Shown here one piece after another: positions 34,595 through 43,806 of a stretch of 64,000 bases of DNA. The notes beneath the pieces are model-generated. The model was not told the DNA's origin, did no database searches, and saw only the letters and a program-made list of their open reading frames with translations. The stretch's first letter is position 1, and the number at the start of each line of letters is the position of its first letter. Origin of the DNA: Halobacillus alkaliphilus (GTDB lineage: Bacteria; Bacillota; Bacilli; Bacillales; Halobacillaceae); NCBI RefSeq assembly GCF_900113125.1, contig NZ_FOOG01000015.1, positions 1-64,000 of the forward strand, in the 5' to 3' direction. A program made the translations under genes and the position numbers.

Positions 34595-35653
34595 TTGTTC
34601 CGATATCTAACTAAAAAACAATGGGTCCTCATAGGGCTTTTCATAATACTTATCATTGCGGGATATTATATACTGCCAGTCTCTATCCCGTTAATTTTAG
34701 CTCTAGTCACCGCTTTATTCCTTAACCCATCCATTCGATGGATGCAATTCAGGTTCCGAATGAACCGTAAAATGGCTGTTACAATTGTTTTTTTGCTATT
34801 TCTAATCTTTCTAGGTTTACTGGGGACATTTGCGGTTACCAGGGCCGTTGCTCAAATTGTTCAGCTTGCCGATCATGCGCCGGAATATATTAATCAAATG
34901 AATCAGGTACTTCTCAACTGGCAGAACAATATGGACAGTTTCACTCGCAATATGCCACGGGAGTTCGTTGATAAAGTAGCGAATGAGTTGACGAATGCTT
35001 TTGATCGAACTACTACGGCTATTTCCCAGCAGCTGCAACTATCCAATATAGCGTCTGTAGCTGCCAAAATTCCTGAATACTTAGTCAGTTTTCTTGTATA
35101 TTTAATAGCTTTATTCTTATTTATGCTGGAACTGCCCCGCCTCAGGGATAAAATGCATGCTGGTTTTACGGAAGCTACTTCTGAGAAAGTTAAGTTTATG
35201 AATGCACGTTTAGCGTATGTAGTTTTTGGTTTCTTAAAAGCCCAGTTTTTAGTGAGTATTATCATATTTATTGTGACTTTGGCGGGATTGTTATGGATAG
35301 CTCCTGAAGTGGCTCTTATCATGTCACTCATTATTTGGATGATTGATTTCATTCCTATTATCGGTTCTATCGTTATTCTTGGACCCTGGTCGGTGTATAT
35401 GCTAATTATTGGGGATATTTCTATGGGAGGCAAGCTCGGAATATTGGCGATTACCTTATTAGCGATTCGCAGAACGGTCGAGCCGAAGGTCATGGGGCGC
35501 CATATTGGACTTTCTCCCCTCGCTACTTTAATTGCCATGTACCTTGGCCTCCAGCTTATAGGGCTGGTTGGTTTTATCTTAGGTCCACTGGTGGTCATTG
35601 CCTTTAATTCCGCCAAAGAAGCCGGAATTATTAAATGGAACTTTAAATTATAA
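34595..35653 (+). CDS. YtvI-like AI-2E family permease
   Basis: An eight-helix membrane protein of the AI-2E/UPF0118 family, most like the sporulation protein YtvI. Features are the N-terminal pair of helices (WVLIGLFIILIIAGYYI and IPLILALVTALFL), a large extracytoplasmic amphipathic region (about residues 85-160), and the conserved IDFIPIIGSIVILGPWSVY near residue 250, followed by RRTVEPKVMGRHIGLSPLATLIAMYLG. The start is unsettled: AAAGGAG at 34575-34581 is 13 bp from the in-frame TTG used here and 4 bp from an in-frame ATA. The transported solute is unknown. Confidence 0.85.
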   Translation: MFRYLTKKQWVLIGLFIILIIAGYYILPVSIPLILALVTALFLNPSIRWMQFRFRMNRKMAVTIVFLLFLIFLGLLGTFAVTRAVAQIVQLADHAPEYINQMNQVLLNWQNNMDSFTRNMPREFVDKVANELTNAFDRTTTAISQQLQLSNIASVAAKIPEYLVSFLVYLIALFLFMLELPRLRDKMHAGFTEATSEKVKFMNARLAYVVFGFLKAQFLVSIIIFIVTLAGLLWIAPEVALIMSLIIWMIDFIPIIGSIVILGPWSVYMLIIGDISMGGKLGILAITLLAIRRTVEPKVMGRHIGLSPLATLIAMYLGLQLIGLVGFILGPLVVIAFNSAKEAGIIKWNFKL

Positions 35654-35657
35654 AAAC

Positions 35658-35691
35658 AAAAGCCTGAAGCTAAAATAGCTTCAGGCTTTTT
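35658..35691. terminator. Bidirectional terminator
   Basis: AAAGCCTGAAGCTA pairs with TAGCTTCAGGCTTT across AAA, flanked by A-rich and T-rich runs. It serves the convergent permease and acetyltransferase genes. Confidence 0.9.
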
Positions 35692-36232
35692 ATAGGCCTT
35701 CTTTATAGCAGTCAGGCTTTGGGTTATCCACCTTTTTTTCTTTTTTAAATAGTAGAATATCCCCGGATTTTCCAGTATGAGAAAACCCATTATTGATCAG
35801 CACTTTCTGAGAAGCAATGTTTCCTTGATCACATTCTGCTTCCACGCCCTTTACTTCAGGATGACTAAAAGCCCATGTACATAAATGCTTGACAGCTTCA
35901 GAAGCAAAACCTGCATTTCTTTCTGAATTAACGATGTGATATCCAATTTCAATTATCCCATTATTATTGGGTCTTCCTTTAAATCCAATATCACCTACGA
36001 CACGTTTTCCTGATGCATCCATTATGACCCAGGGTCCAAAACCAAGTTCTTCTTCATCCTGTTCAAGTTTTTCTGCGTAAATAGGCATAATAGCCTTCAA
36101 ACCATAATGAGGCCAATTTTTATTCCAGGGCATTTGATACTTATAATAAAAAGCCAGAGGATTTTTCATTAGCGTTTGAGCCAACTCCAATGAAACAGGC
36201 ATCAACCTCAGGCGTTCTGTATATATATACAT
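35690..36232 (-). CDS. GNAT family N-acetyltransferase (RimJ/RimL type)
   Basis: A 180-residue GNAT protein. The N-terminal TERLRLMPVSLELAQTLM is typical of the RimJ/RimL-like subfamily. Further on are GFGPWVIMDASGKRVVGDIGFKG, the acetyl-CoA region EIGYHIVNSERNAGFASEAVKHLCTWAF, and AECDQGNIASQKVLINNGF. The substrate is unknown. It has a divergent 211-bp gap to ctaM and no obvious operon partner. Confidence 0.85.
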   Translation of the reverse strand: MYIYTERLRLMPVSLELAQTLMKNPLAFYYKYQMPWNKNWPHYGLKAIMPIYAEKLEQDEEELGFGPWVIMDASGKRVVGDIGFKGRPNNNGIIEIGYHIVNSERNAGFASEAVKHLCTWAFSHPEVKGVEAECDQGNIASQKVLINNGFSHTGKSGDILLFKKEKKVDNPKPDCYKEGL

Positions 36233-36397
36233 TCAGTTCCATTCCTTTCCTATGTATGCTCACGTAATTATAGTCTTCTATATACCTGTTCTTCCACTCC
36301 CTTAAACAACCTAAACGTTCAATAAAAGCCCGTTAAAAGGATATATTCTTTAAAGCTTTATAAAAGCAGCTTAATCCGTAGTAAACTTTAATAAACT

Positions 36398-36439
36398 AAA
36401 AAAGCAGCGCAACGCTTGAGCACGTTCGCTGCTTTTTTT
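36398..36439 (-). terminator. Terminator of ctaM
   Basis: AAAAGCAGCG pairs with CGCTGCTTTT around a 17-nt loop, with A/T runs on both sides. It lies 5 bp after the ctaM stop and could also stop plus-strand transcription. Confidence 0.75.
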
Positions 36440-36443
36440 ATGG

Positions 36444-36899
36444 TTACGTCCCTAATATAGCTTTTATCATGCTGGTTGTCGTCCCACCGTCATAAATAAT
36501 GTATAGAAGTAAGTACACCGCTACACCTGTAATAGCAGTGGAAAACCAGATGATACTGGTTACCGGTCCCACTTTACGGTGCTTAGGAATTTTGCGTTTA
36601 AACGCAAGCGTTAAAGTAATAATTCCGAAAACCGCGCCTACTGTGGCCAATATGATATGAAAGATCAGAAAAACCGTGTAATAAATTTTGATTTCATCTG
36701 GACCACCGAAACTAGTATTTCCGACAAAAATGGTCCGGCTCACATAAATAATAAAAAATGTTAGCGCGCTGATGGCTCCGGCAACCATCACTTTTTTATG
36801 AGCGGCTCTTTTATTCTTCGCGATGAGTATCCATCCAATGGCTACGAGTACAGCACTTAACACAATAAAAAAAGTACTGAGGGTCGGTAATAATGGCAT
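36444..36899 (-). CDS. ctaM: DUF420 family protein CtaM, cytochrome oxidase assembly
   Basis: A 151-residue membrane protein with four helices, the DUF420 family. In Staphylococcus CtaM is needed for heme A-dependent oxidase activity; B. subtilis has a relative called YozB. Histidines sit in or next to helices (FLIFHIILATVGAVFG and the HKKVMVAG loop), fitting a role near heme or copper. It is the last gene of the caa3 oxidase block, 76 bp after ctaG. Confidence 0.85.
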   Translation of the reverse strand: MPLLPTLSTFFIVLSAVLVAIGWILIAKNKRAAHKKVMVAGAISALTFFIIYVSRTIFVGNTSFGGPDEIKIYYTVFLIFHIILATVGAVFGIITLTLAFKRKIPKHRKVGPVTSIIWFSTAITGVAVYLLLYIIYDGGTTTSMIKAILGT

Positions 36900-36936
36900 C
36901 TTTCCACCTCTTTTCGGACAACTGAAAACAATAGGT

Positions 36937-36972
36937 CAGGGAAAGTCTATTCACTGTTATAGACTTTCCCTG
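36937..36972 (-). terminator. Hairpin after ctaG
   Basis: CAGGGAAAGTCTAT pairs perfectly with ATAGACTTTCCCTG around an 8-nt loop, 3 bp after the ctaG stop. The T-tract is interrupted (ACCTATTGTTTT on the minus strand), so partial readthrough into ctaM is likely. Confidence 0.65.
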
Positions 36973-36975
36973 TTC

Positions 36976-37875
36976 TTATGATTCGCTTGGTATATGAGCA
37001 GGTATTGGGTCAATTGTATTTCTTTCCTGGTTAAACCAGCTGAAGAATATATAGGCAATGATCGCTCCGAAAATTATTTCTTGAGTAATTTTCATGATGA
37101 TCCCGCCCAGTTGCTGATCTTCAACTAAAGGCATTGGCGTAAAGTAGCTTGGGCCACTTAAGTTGGCTGCGATATCATTTAGTACATTAGCGGGCACACA
37201 TAAACTCATTGCCTGAATCCAGGCCCCGGATTGGGAATAGGTCTCGTATAAAGGAGTTCCTGCAAAGATAATTAACCCACAAGCAGGAGTTATTAGTACT
37301 CCATTGGCAAAGATAAAACCAATCTTCATAATCGGACTAAGTCTATTTAACTCCTTAAGCGGAGGAAAGACAGACAACCACATCACAAAAGCCGTAAACA
37401 AAATGACCGTAGTAATAATGGCGTGTGCGATTTCATCAGATTTAGCATAATCAAAAATCACAGGCATGTGGTAAAGAGAAAATAAACCATTAAATAACAG
37501 AAGCGACAAAAGAGGCTTTGTGAAAAAACGCAGTATATTTCCCAGTCCTTTTACTTGGAAAAGCTTCTTCCATATCCAGGACGGCAATCCTTTAATAACG
37601 AGTATTGGAAATAGCAGATAATAAAGGGCCATCTGCGTCATATGAGCGGTAAACATAATGTGACCTAGTAGATCTACGGGCGATCCCTTAATCACGTAAA
37701 GCAGAACCATACCTGAATAGAACATCACTTGTTGGGATATAGAAGGATGTTCTGCCCCTTCCGGTCTTTTCGGTCCGGTTATATAAAAATAAAGAGCCGC
37801 TAACAAACAGACAAATAGTAAATAAAAAGGACTCCATAATGCTCGGAAGCCGAATATTTGAAGTTCTAACCACAT
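36976..37875 (-). CDS. ctaG: Cytochrome c oxidase assembly factor CtaG
   Basis: A polytopic protein of the caa3_CtaG family with seven hydrophobic segments in 299 residues. It is needed for formation of active cytochrome caa3, probably in copper delivery to CuB. Conserved histidines are visible in GHIMFTAHMTQMALYYLL near residue 70 and in LYHMPVIFD near 145. I prefer the ATG at 37875, eight bases after GAGGTG. It is downstream of ctaF after a terminator. Confidence 0.9.
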   Translation of the reverse strand: MWLELQIFGFRALWSPFYLLFVCLLAALYFYITGPKRPEGAEHPSISQQVMFYSGMVLLYVIKGSPVDLLGHIMFTAHMTQMALYYLLFPILVIKGLPSWIWKKLFQVKGLGNILRFFTKPLLSLLLFNGLFSLYHMPVIFDYAKSDEIAHAIITTVILFTAFVMWLSVFPPLKELNRLSPIMKIGFIFANGVLITPACGLIIFAGTPLYETYSQSGAWIQAMSLCVPANVLNDIAANLSGPSYFTPMPLVEDQQLGGIIMKITQEIIFGAIIAYIFFSWFNQERNTIDPIPAHIPSES

Positions 37876-37998
37876 TGGCATCTCACCTCAGTTTAATTTC
37901 TTTCTTCTCTATTTTAACTAACTTTCCATAAAAAAACGAGTCCTTCAAAGGGAGATCAGGGATTGTTCATAATTTAGCCATAACTTCCACAGGCATAC

Positions 37999-38024
37999 AA
38001 AAAGACCGGAAGCCCGGTCTTTTT
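37999..38024 (-). terminator. Terminator of ctaF
   Basis: AAAAAGACCGG pairs with CCGGTCTTTTT around AAGC, lying between ctaF and ctaG. Both strands would have U-rich tails. It divides the structural oxidase genes from the assembly genes. Confidence 0.85.
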
Positions 38025-38056
38025 GTAATAAGTTACCTATTATCTTTTTAGTTGAA

Positions 38057-38383
38057 TTACCACCAGATAATGGAAGAAAAAGTGATAATGGTAAGTCCCG
38101 CTACCGCAGCGCCACCATACATCATCATGGCAGGCATATTATGGCCTTTATTCTTCATGTGCATGAAGTAATAAAGTTGGAATACCACCTGTACAAGAGC
38201 CAGGATAATTAACGTTGGGATAACGAAATAGGAATTCACTTCCATGATCACCATGCCAAAAGCTACAAAGGTAAACAGAATCATAAGCACAAAGGTAATA
38301 ACCTGCTGCTTCATCTCCTCTTTATGCTGCTTCTTCTCATATTCCATCTGTCTTGTTGGCTTCGAATGGGAGCTATTTGACAT
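38057..38383 (-). CDS. ctaF: Cytochrome c oxidase subunit IV (caa3 type)
   Basis: A 108-residue subunit with three membrane helices (about 28-49, 52-71 and 86-106) after a hydrophilic N-terminus. FQLYYFMHMKNKG in the second loop is characteristic of the bacterial subunit IV. It lies 3 bp downstream of ctaE. It probably stabilises the CuB site of subunit I, by homology. Confidence 0.93.
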   Translation of the reverse strand: MSNSSHSKPTRQMEYEKKQHKEEMKQQVITFVLMILFTFVAFGMVIMEVNSYFVIPTLIILALVQVVFQLYYFMHMKNKGHNMPAMMMYGGAAVAGLTIITFSSIIWW

Positions 38384-38386
38384 TGA

Positions 38387-39010
38387 TTAACCCACCTTTC
38401 CCATAAGGTAAACGACTGTGAAGATAAACACCCATACGACGTCAATGAAGTGCCAGTAAAGGCTTGCTACATAGAATTTGGGAGCATTATATAAATTCAA
38501 GCCGCGTTTTTGATTTCGGATCATTAACGCAACGATCCAGGAAAGTCCAAATAGAACGTGTCCTCCGTGAAACCCGACCAGTGTATAAAAGGCCGATGCG
38601 AAGGCTGAAGACCCAAAAGTAAACTCATACTCATGAACATAATGAAGAAACTCGTATATTTCACAGCCCAGGAAAGCTAGACCCAGAAGAACAGTAATAG
38701 CCAGCCATGTCTGCATCTTACGAAAATCGTGATTCTTCATGTGGTACATGGCATACACACTTGTGAGTGAGCTGGTTAACAACATCATGGTCATTAGAAA
38801 GACAAGCTCAAGTCCAAACAAGTGTTCAGGAGTATTTTCCCCTGCAGTAGAGCCGTTTAATGCAATATAGGTACCGAATAGACTGGCGAATAATACAGTT
38901 TCTCCGCCAAGGAAAAACCAAAAAGCAAGAAACTTATTTTTACCTTCAAGGGTGGCTTTTTCCGGATCATGCGGCATATGTTTCGGATTCAGTACATCTT
39001 CATGACTCAT
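38387..39010 (-). CDS. ctaE: Cytochrome c oxidase subunit III (caa3 type)
   Basis: A 207-residue subunit III with five membrane helices. The motifs FWFFLGGETVLFASLFGTY near residue 30, GFHGGHVLFGLSW near 142 and SLYWHFIDVVWVFIF near 183 are all family signatures. Its ATG overlaps the ctaD stop (TAATG), so the genes are translationally coupled. Confidence 0.96.
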   Translation of the reverse strand: MSHEDVLNPKHMPHDPEKATLEGKNKFLAFWFFLGGETVLFASLFGTYIALNGSTAGENTPEHLFGLELVFLMTMMLLTSSLTSVYAMYHMKNHDFRKMQTWLAITVLLGLAFLGCEIYEFLHYVHEYEFTFGSSAFASAFYTLVGFHGGHVLFGLSWIVALMIRNQKRGLNLYNAPKFYVASLYWHFIDVVWVFIFTVVYLMGKVG

Positions 39011-40878
39011 TATTTGCCAACCCCCTTCTTAATATCTTCTTCTAACTCTTCTTTATGAATATGGTGTCCAAGATCATCTTTCAAGGAACGGATCAACATA
39101 GACCCAAGAGTAATCGCCATACCGACTACAGCTGCCACGAGCCACGTTTTATCATCCGTTTGATAAATAAATCCGAATCCTGCGATAAATAAACCTAAGG
39201 ACATTGTGAACGGCAGGATGGAAGCGTTAGGCATGTGAATGTCGCCAAGCGGTTCTGCTGGAGTCATCCCTTCTTTACCTTCCGTTTTTTCCACCCATAG
39301 CGGGTCTAAACCACGTACTAACGGTGTTTGTACGAAGTTGTAGTGTGGCGGTGGTGAAGGCATTGTCCATTCTAATGTACGGCCGTCCCAAGGATCGCCA
39401 CTCACTTTCTTCTCCTTAACTGCTGTATAAACCACGTTGATTAAGAAGATCACGGAACCAATAGCCATTAAGAAAGCGCCAATCGTACTAATCATATTAC
39501 CGGCTTCAAGTCCTTGTCCCTCAAGGAAAACCCAGTAACGTCGCGGCATACCCATTAGACCTAGGAAGTGCTGAATAAAGAACGTTAAGTGGAAACCAAT
39601 GAAAAATGGCCAGAATGCCAATTTACCAAGTTTTTCATTAAGAACTTTACCAAACATTTTCGGCCACCAGTAATGAAGTGCTGCAAATATACCAAAGACC
39701 ACACCGCCGACAATAACGTAGTGGAAGTGTCCTACTACGAAATAAGTATCATGGTACTGGAAGTCAGCTGCCGCCGCCGCAAGCATTACGCCGGTCATGC
39801 CTCCAATAGTAAAGGAAGGAATGAACGCTACAGACCAGAGCATAGCTGAAGTCATTCTAATCTGTCCTCCCCACATCGTGAAGAGCCAGTTAAATATTTT
39901 TATTCCTGTTGGAACAGCAATCGCCATCGTTGCTACAGCAAAAATGGAGTTGGCAATTGGTCCCATACCTACGGTAAACATATGGTGAGCCCACACCATG
40001 AAACCAAGGAAACCAATTAATACGGTTGCGAAAACCATAGCTGAGTAACCGAACAATCGTTTTTTAGAAAAAGTGGAGAATATATCACTAAATGCTCCGA
40101 ACAAAGGAAGAATTAAGATATATACTTCCGGGTGTCCGAATATCCAGAATAAGTGCTCCCAGATAATGACGTTTCCGCCTTTAGCTACATCAAAGAAGGC
40201 TGCACCAAACATACGGTCAAACATCATAAGGAACAATCCTACAGTTAAAGCAGGGAATGCAAATAAAATCAGTGTACTTGTAACGAACGTAGACCACGTA
40301 AACAGCGGCATACGCATGTAGGTCATACCTGGTGCTCTCATATTAACGATGGTTACCAGGAAGTTAATCCCACCGATTAGTGTACCTGCTCCTGAAATCT
40401 GAAGCCCCATCACATAATAATCGACTCCATGGCCCGGTGACGTGGTGGATAGCGGTGCATAGTTCGTCCACCCTGCATCAGGAGCTCCTCCTGTAAACCA
40501 GGAAACGTTTAGCATCAGACCTCCAAAAAGAAACAGCCAGAACCCTAAAGAGTTCAGGAATGGGAATGCTACGTCTCTTGCCCCTATCTGTAATGGTACA
40601 ACCGCATTCATTAAAGCGAATATAAGCGGCATGGCTGCTAAGAAAATCATGGTCGTACCATGCATGGTAATCATTTCATTATAAAGCCCGGCAGCCAGGA
40701 AATTATTATCTGGTTTCATCAATTGAATTCTTATTAACATGGCTTCAAGCCCGCCGATTAAGAAGAACAGACCGCCTGCTACCAAATAAAGATGTGCAAT
40801 CTTCTTATGGTCCACAGTAGTCAAGTAATCCCAAATCGCAGCGCCGAGCCCACCTTTTTGCGCTGCTGTAGTACTCAC
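39010..40878 (-). CDS. ctaD: Cytochrome c oxidase subunit I (caa3 type)
   Basis: The catalytic subunit of a heme-copper oxidase, which reduces oxygen and pumps protons. The 622-residue length fits B. subtilis CtaD. Metal ligands are visible: the low-spin heme histidine in MITMHGTTMIF near residue 72, and the CuB histidine and crosslinked tyrosine in FGHPEVYILILP near 246. The two CuB histidines lie in WAHHMFTVG near 297, and the proximal heme histidines in FVVGHFHYVI near 384. The start is GTG, six bases after GGAGGT. A hydrophilic C-terminal extension with two further helices is typical for this type. Confidence 0.97.
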   Translation of the reverse strand: MSTTAAQKGGLGAAIWDYLTTVDHKKIAHLYLVAGGLFFLIGGLEAMLIRIQLMKPDNNFLAAGLYNEMITMHGTTMIFLAAMPLIFALMNAVVPLQIGARDVAFPFLNSLGFWLFLFGGLMLNVSWFTGGAPDAGWTNYAPLSTTSPGHGVDYYVMGLQISGAGTLIGGINFLVTIVNMRAPGMTYMRMPLFTWSTFVTSTLILFAFPALTVGLFLMMFDRMFGAAFFDVAKGGNVIIWEHLFWIFGHPEVYILILPLFGAFSDIFSTFSKKRLFGYSAMVFATVLIGFLGFMVWAHHMFTVGMGPIANSIFAVATMAIAVPTGIKIFNWLFTMWGGQIRMTSAMLWSVAFIPSFTIGGMTGVMLAAAAADFQYHDTYFVVGHFHYVIVGGVVFGIFAALHYWWPKMFGKVLNEKLGKLAFWPFFIGFHLTFFIQHFLGLMGMPRRYWVFLEGQGLEAGNMISTIGAFLMAIGSVIFLINVVYTAVKEKKVSGDPWDGRTLEWTMPSPPPHYNFVQTPLVRGLDPLWVEKTEGKEGMTPAEPLGDIHMPNASILPFTMSLGLFIAGFGFIYQTDDKTWLVAAVVGMAITLGSMLIRSLKDDLGHHIHKEELEEDIKKGVGK

Positions 40879-40923
40879 GCTTTAACCTCCCTTTTCAAAC
40901 CTCTTTCTCATTTTAAAACTATT

Positions 40924-41988
40924 TTACTTATCTGTATTTTTTGTAGGAATATCGTTTCCGACATCCGAGTGTTTAAGTTGAAGTAAATAGTCAGCAATTT
41001 TACTTGCTTCCTCTTCGCCCACAATATTTGCCGGCATGTTATTGCCCGGCTTGAATTCATCCGGATTAACAATCCAATCTACCAGATTTTCTTTGGACGG
41101 CTCCATAATGCCGGCAAGTTTCTCGCGGTTTCCAAAGTTTGTAAGGTTTGGCCCTACGCCGGCTGAGGATCCTCCAATTGCGTGACAGCTCATACAGTTA
41201 TTATTAAATAATTCCTGCCCCTCTTGAGCTTGAGTAGTCTCCGGTGTGGCTTCAGGATCTACGTTCTGCATGTCTTCTTTCCATTGTTCGAATTTATCAG
41301 GACTGACTGCCACGACCCGGAAGTCCATCAAGGAATGGGAAGGACCGCATAATTCTGCACAGTGCCCCCAATAAACTCCTTCTTCGTATGCTTCTAAGTA
41401 CATCGTGTTCATATTCTCACCAGGGTTTGTATCCATTTTTCCGGCAATAGAAGGAAGCCAGAAAGAGTGAATAACGTCACTGGATTTAAGATTTAAGTAT
41501 ACGCGCTCCCCTGTAGGGATATACATTTCCTGACTTATGGCAATTTCTTCTTTTGGATAGTTGAAGTGCCACCAGTACTGGTTTCCTGTAACCTCGATCG
41601 TCATAGCGCTTTCATCTTCCTGAGATGATTGATCCGCTAAATCAAAGGTAGCCTGCACGGTTGGCACAGCTAATACAAGAAGTAAAATAATTGGAATCAC
41701 TGTCCAAATTACTTCCAGTGCTTTATTACCTTCCGTCTGCTTTGGAATAACGTGCTCCTGCCCTTTCTTCTGTCGATAACGGATAAGGACAAATGCATAA
41801 ATAGCCATTACGATAACAAATACAAAAATCATGATCGCAATGCTGATCATCATAAGATCTAATAATAATTCCGCTCCGTAGCCCTTAGGTTTCAAGGCAC
41901 TAAGATTATCTACACCACAACCCGACAGGATTAAGGTAAGAGCTCCGAACAGTGCCAGAGTACGGAATTTTCCCATCCAACCTCTCAT
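40924..41988 (-). CDS. ctaC: Cytochrome c oxidase subunit II with fused cytochrome c (caa3 type)
   Basis: Subunit II receives electrons at the binuclear CuA centre. The 354-residue protein has a lipoprotein-type signal (TLILSGCGVDN) and two membrane helices (about 43-66 and 92-110). The cupredoxin domain carries CuA ligands in CAELCGPSHSLMDF near residue 215. A C-terminal cytochrome c domain carries CxxCH in NNNCMSCHAIGG near 265 and methionine-bearing PGNNMPANIVG near 315. The fused cytochrome makes this a caa3 enzyme. It is 45 bp upstream of ctaD. Confidence 0.97.
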   Translation of the reverse strand: MRGWMGKFRTLALFGALTLILSGCGVDNLSALKPKGYGAELLLDLMMISIAIMIFVFVIVMAIYAFVLIRYRQKKGQEHVIPKQTEGNKALEVIWTVIPIILLLVLAVPTVQATFDLADQSSQEDESAMTIEVTGNQYWWHFNYPKEEIAISQEMYIPTGERVYLNLKSSDVIHSFWLPSIAGKMDTNPGENMNTMYLEAYEEGVYWGHCAELCGPSHSLMDFRVVAVSPDKFEQWKEDMQNVDPEATPETTQAQEGQELFNNNCMSCHAIGGSSAGVGPNLTNFGNREKLAGIMEPSKENLVDWIVNPDEFKPGNNMPANIVGEEEASKIADYLLQLKHSDVGNDIPTKNTDK

Positions 41989-42034
41989 AAGTGATACCTC
42001 TCTTTCTCTTGTATAGTACTTTATTTATTAAGGA

Positions 42035-42061
42035 ACTGACTCAATAAAAATTGAGTCAGTA
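42035..42061 (-). terminator. Hairpin between ctaB and ctaC
   Basis: ACTGACTCAAT pairs with ATTGAGTCAGT across AAAA, directly after the ctaB stop. It lacks a T-tract on the minus strand (TCCTTAATAAA), so it may attenuate transcription or stabilise mRNA ends rather than terminate fully. Confidence 0.5.
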
Positions 42062-42063
42062 CT

Positions 42064-43002
42064 TTAAAAAGGAAACGGCAGTGTAACTACAACCATCATT
42101 AAGAACATGATTGTCAAATAGTTCAAAGAATAAACAAACATCCATGTAGCCCACTTGTAATCATCTTTCATAAAGAACCCGTAGATGCCAAGTACGAGCC
42201 AGCCGGCTGACAGCGTGAAAGCTATAATTAAAAAGATGCTGCCTAAAGAAGCCAGATAAATCGGCAGCGGAAGTAGACACGCTACATAGATAACAATTTG
42301 ACGCTTCGTCATTTCAAACCCATGTACGACAGGAAGCATAGGAATACCAGCTGCTTTATAGTCTTCCTTTTTCTTCATCGCTAATGCCAGAAAATGAGGC
42401 GTCTGCCATATAAACATAATTAGAAACAAGATGATCGCTTCAAGTTGAAGTCCAGGATCGATAGCTGCCCATCCGATTAATGGAGGTACAGCACCTGAAA
42501 AACTTCCAATCACCGTGTTAATGGTGTACCGTCTCTTCGACCACATCGTATAGAGTACGACGTAAACAAACCATCCAAACGCTCCAAAGAGCGCGGCTTC
42601 TACCGTGGTAAATAACAGAACCACAACCCCAAGAAGAGAGGTGCTGATTCCGAGTCCTTTAATAAGAGATAATGACATCGTTCCGGTCACGGTCGGTCGA
42701 TTCTTTGTTCGCGACATAATTGGATCAATATCTCTATCATACCAATTGTTAATAATACAGCCACCCGCTATCACTAAAGCGGTACCGGCCATGGTCAACA
42801 AGAAAGTGACCCAGTGGTCTATAAAAGAAGATCCTGTGAAATGCAAAGCAAGCCAGAATCCTGCAAATGTTGTTATTAAATTGGAATTGATGATACCTAC
42901 TTTAATCAGACTCTTTATATCAGCTAACATTGAAGATTCACGGACAGGTGTCTGCCCGATCATATCTGTAGAAGCGGATTCGACTGTTCTAGGGTTGTCC
43001 AT
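42064..43002 (-). CDS. ctaB: Protoheme IX farnesyltransferase (heme O synthase)
   Basis: CtaB transfers a farnesyl group to protoheme to give heme O, the precursor of heme A for the oxidase encoded downstream. The UbiA-family signature [19 protein letters not shown] near residue 88 binds the prenyl diphosphate through Mg. About nine helices are evident in 312 residues. The ATG has AGGAGGAGG as RBS. CtaA, which turns heme O into heme A and usually lies divergently upstream, is not in this window. Confidence 0.95.
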   Translation of the reverse strand: MDNPRTVESASTDMIGQTPVRESSMLADIKSLIKVGIINSNLITTFAGFWLALHFTGSSFIDHWVTFLLTMAGTALVIAGGCIINNWYDRDIDPIMSRTKNRPTVTGTMSLSLIKGLGISTSLLGVVVLLFTTVEAALFGAFGWFVYVVLYTMWSKRRYTINTVIGSFSGAVPPLIGWAAIDPGLQLEAIILFLIMFIWQTPHFLALAMKKKEDYKAAGIPMLPVVHGFEMTKRQIVIYVACLLPLPIYLASLGSIFLIIAFTLSAGWLVLGIYGFFMKDDYKWATWMFVYSLNYLTIMFLMMVVVTLPFPF

Positions 43003-43027
43003 CGTAATATCCTCCTCCTTCTACCTT

Positions 43028-43083
43028 CTTTACACTTCCTTTACATCTTCTGATGAGTGTAAAGTTGAGAGGTTTCTACCTCT
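43028..43083 (-). promoter_or_regulatory. Structured 5' leader of ctaB
   Basis: Two inverted repeats lie just upstream of the ctaB RBS: AGAGGT/ACCTCT at 43068-43083 and CTTTACACT/AGTGTAAAG at 43028-43064. An extended -10 element, TGATACAAT on the minus strand, at 43116-43124 would start a transcript of about 100 nt leader. The fold is seen in the sequence; any regulatory role is inference. Confidence 0.45.
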
Positions 43084-43180
43084 AAAATCCTTTGAGGTCA
43101 AGAAACATCAAGGTAATTGTATCATGGAATTGGGCTTCTATCTATTTAAACAATAGATTTTTATTAATTTGTGACAAATC

Positions 43181-43196
43181 CGTGACATCTTTCACA
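43181..43196. promoter_or_regulatory. Fnr-like dyad upstream of ctaB
   Basis: On the minus strand this reads TGTGA-AAGATG-TCACG, nine of ten bases of the Fnr/CRP-type consensus TGTGA-N6-TCACA, near -80 from the likely ctaB start. Neighbouring TTTGTGACAAA also resembles ResD sites. B. subtilis cta genes are under ResD and CcpA control. No factor can be assigned from this alone. Confidence 0.35.
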
Positions 43197-43445
43197 GGCC
43201 AAAATCCCATGTTGTACCTATTGTAACGCACAGCTTGTTATTATAGGCTGACATTTATTGACTATTTCTTGACGATTGTGATCCACCTATTTATTTCTAG
43301 CAAATTCCAGGCCGGAATGCAAGGTTTCATTCATAAAAAGTAAAAATAATGTTACATTCAGTAATGGTTTTTAAGAAATCACTCCCGACTATAGTTTCAG
43401 TTTATAGCCGTAATATATATTTTGTTTTTACAGTAAAGCTCCCGT

Positions 43446-43690
43446 TTGTTGAAGACTCGAATTCGAGACTTTTGTGGAAATTAGGTCCTGCGGGGGACGA
43501 TCTCGCTTTCCGGCCCTGCACGACGCAGGGTCGTTCGACGTTGCCACACGACGTGGCGTTCTTAGTCGAACCTCTTCTGTGGTAAGCTTCCTCAGGCTTC
43601 GCCTTCCGGGATCTTACCGATCATGTTCATCCCACAGGAGTCTTCATCGTCCACCTCCGGACCTTGCCGAATCAGAAGCTCGAAATCCAC
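43446..43690 (-). repeat. Interspersed hairpin repeat, copy 6 (with full module)
   Basis: This copy reads TTGTTGAAGACTCGAATTCG, GGTCCTGCGGGGGACGAT, the 60-nt module, then the reverse of the copy 4 core (GCTTCCTCAGGCTTCGCCTT, ATCATGTTCATCCCACAGGA) and TCAGAAGCTCGAAATCC. Comparison with copy 4 shows the module standing between GCTTTCC and GTG(G/A)T(A)AGCTTCC, replacing a short GTGGGCATG segment. It lies in the 1,186-bp ctaB-pyc gap. Confidence 0.85.
43512..43571 (-). ncRNA. Bacillaceae-1-like double-hairpin RNA module
   Basis: On the minus strand this reads as at 4655: outer stem GTTCGAC/GTCGAAC, inner hairpin GCCAC-GTCGT-GTGGC and second hairpin CCCTGC-GTCGT-GCAGGG, exactly 60 nt. The inner loop differs by one base from copy 2 while all stems are kept. 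Confidence 0.5.
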
Positions 43691-43806
43691 CAAAAATGCC
43701 TGCTAAAATTAACTGGAAAGCGAAAGAGTATCTAACTTATTTAAGTATGCAATCCCTGATAATAAGGGGTTAAGGCTGATCCAGAGCGATACCTCTCTTA
43801 TAGAAG

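Noticed and set aside
34903-35790. 295-codon ORF antisense to the YtvI-like permease
   Set aside because: It mirrors the hydrophobic codon pattern of the plus-strand gene, crosses the bidirectional terminator and enters the acetyltransferase gene. No family features are seen.
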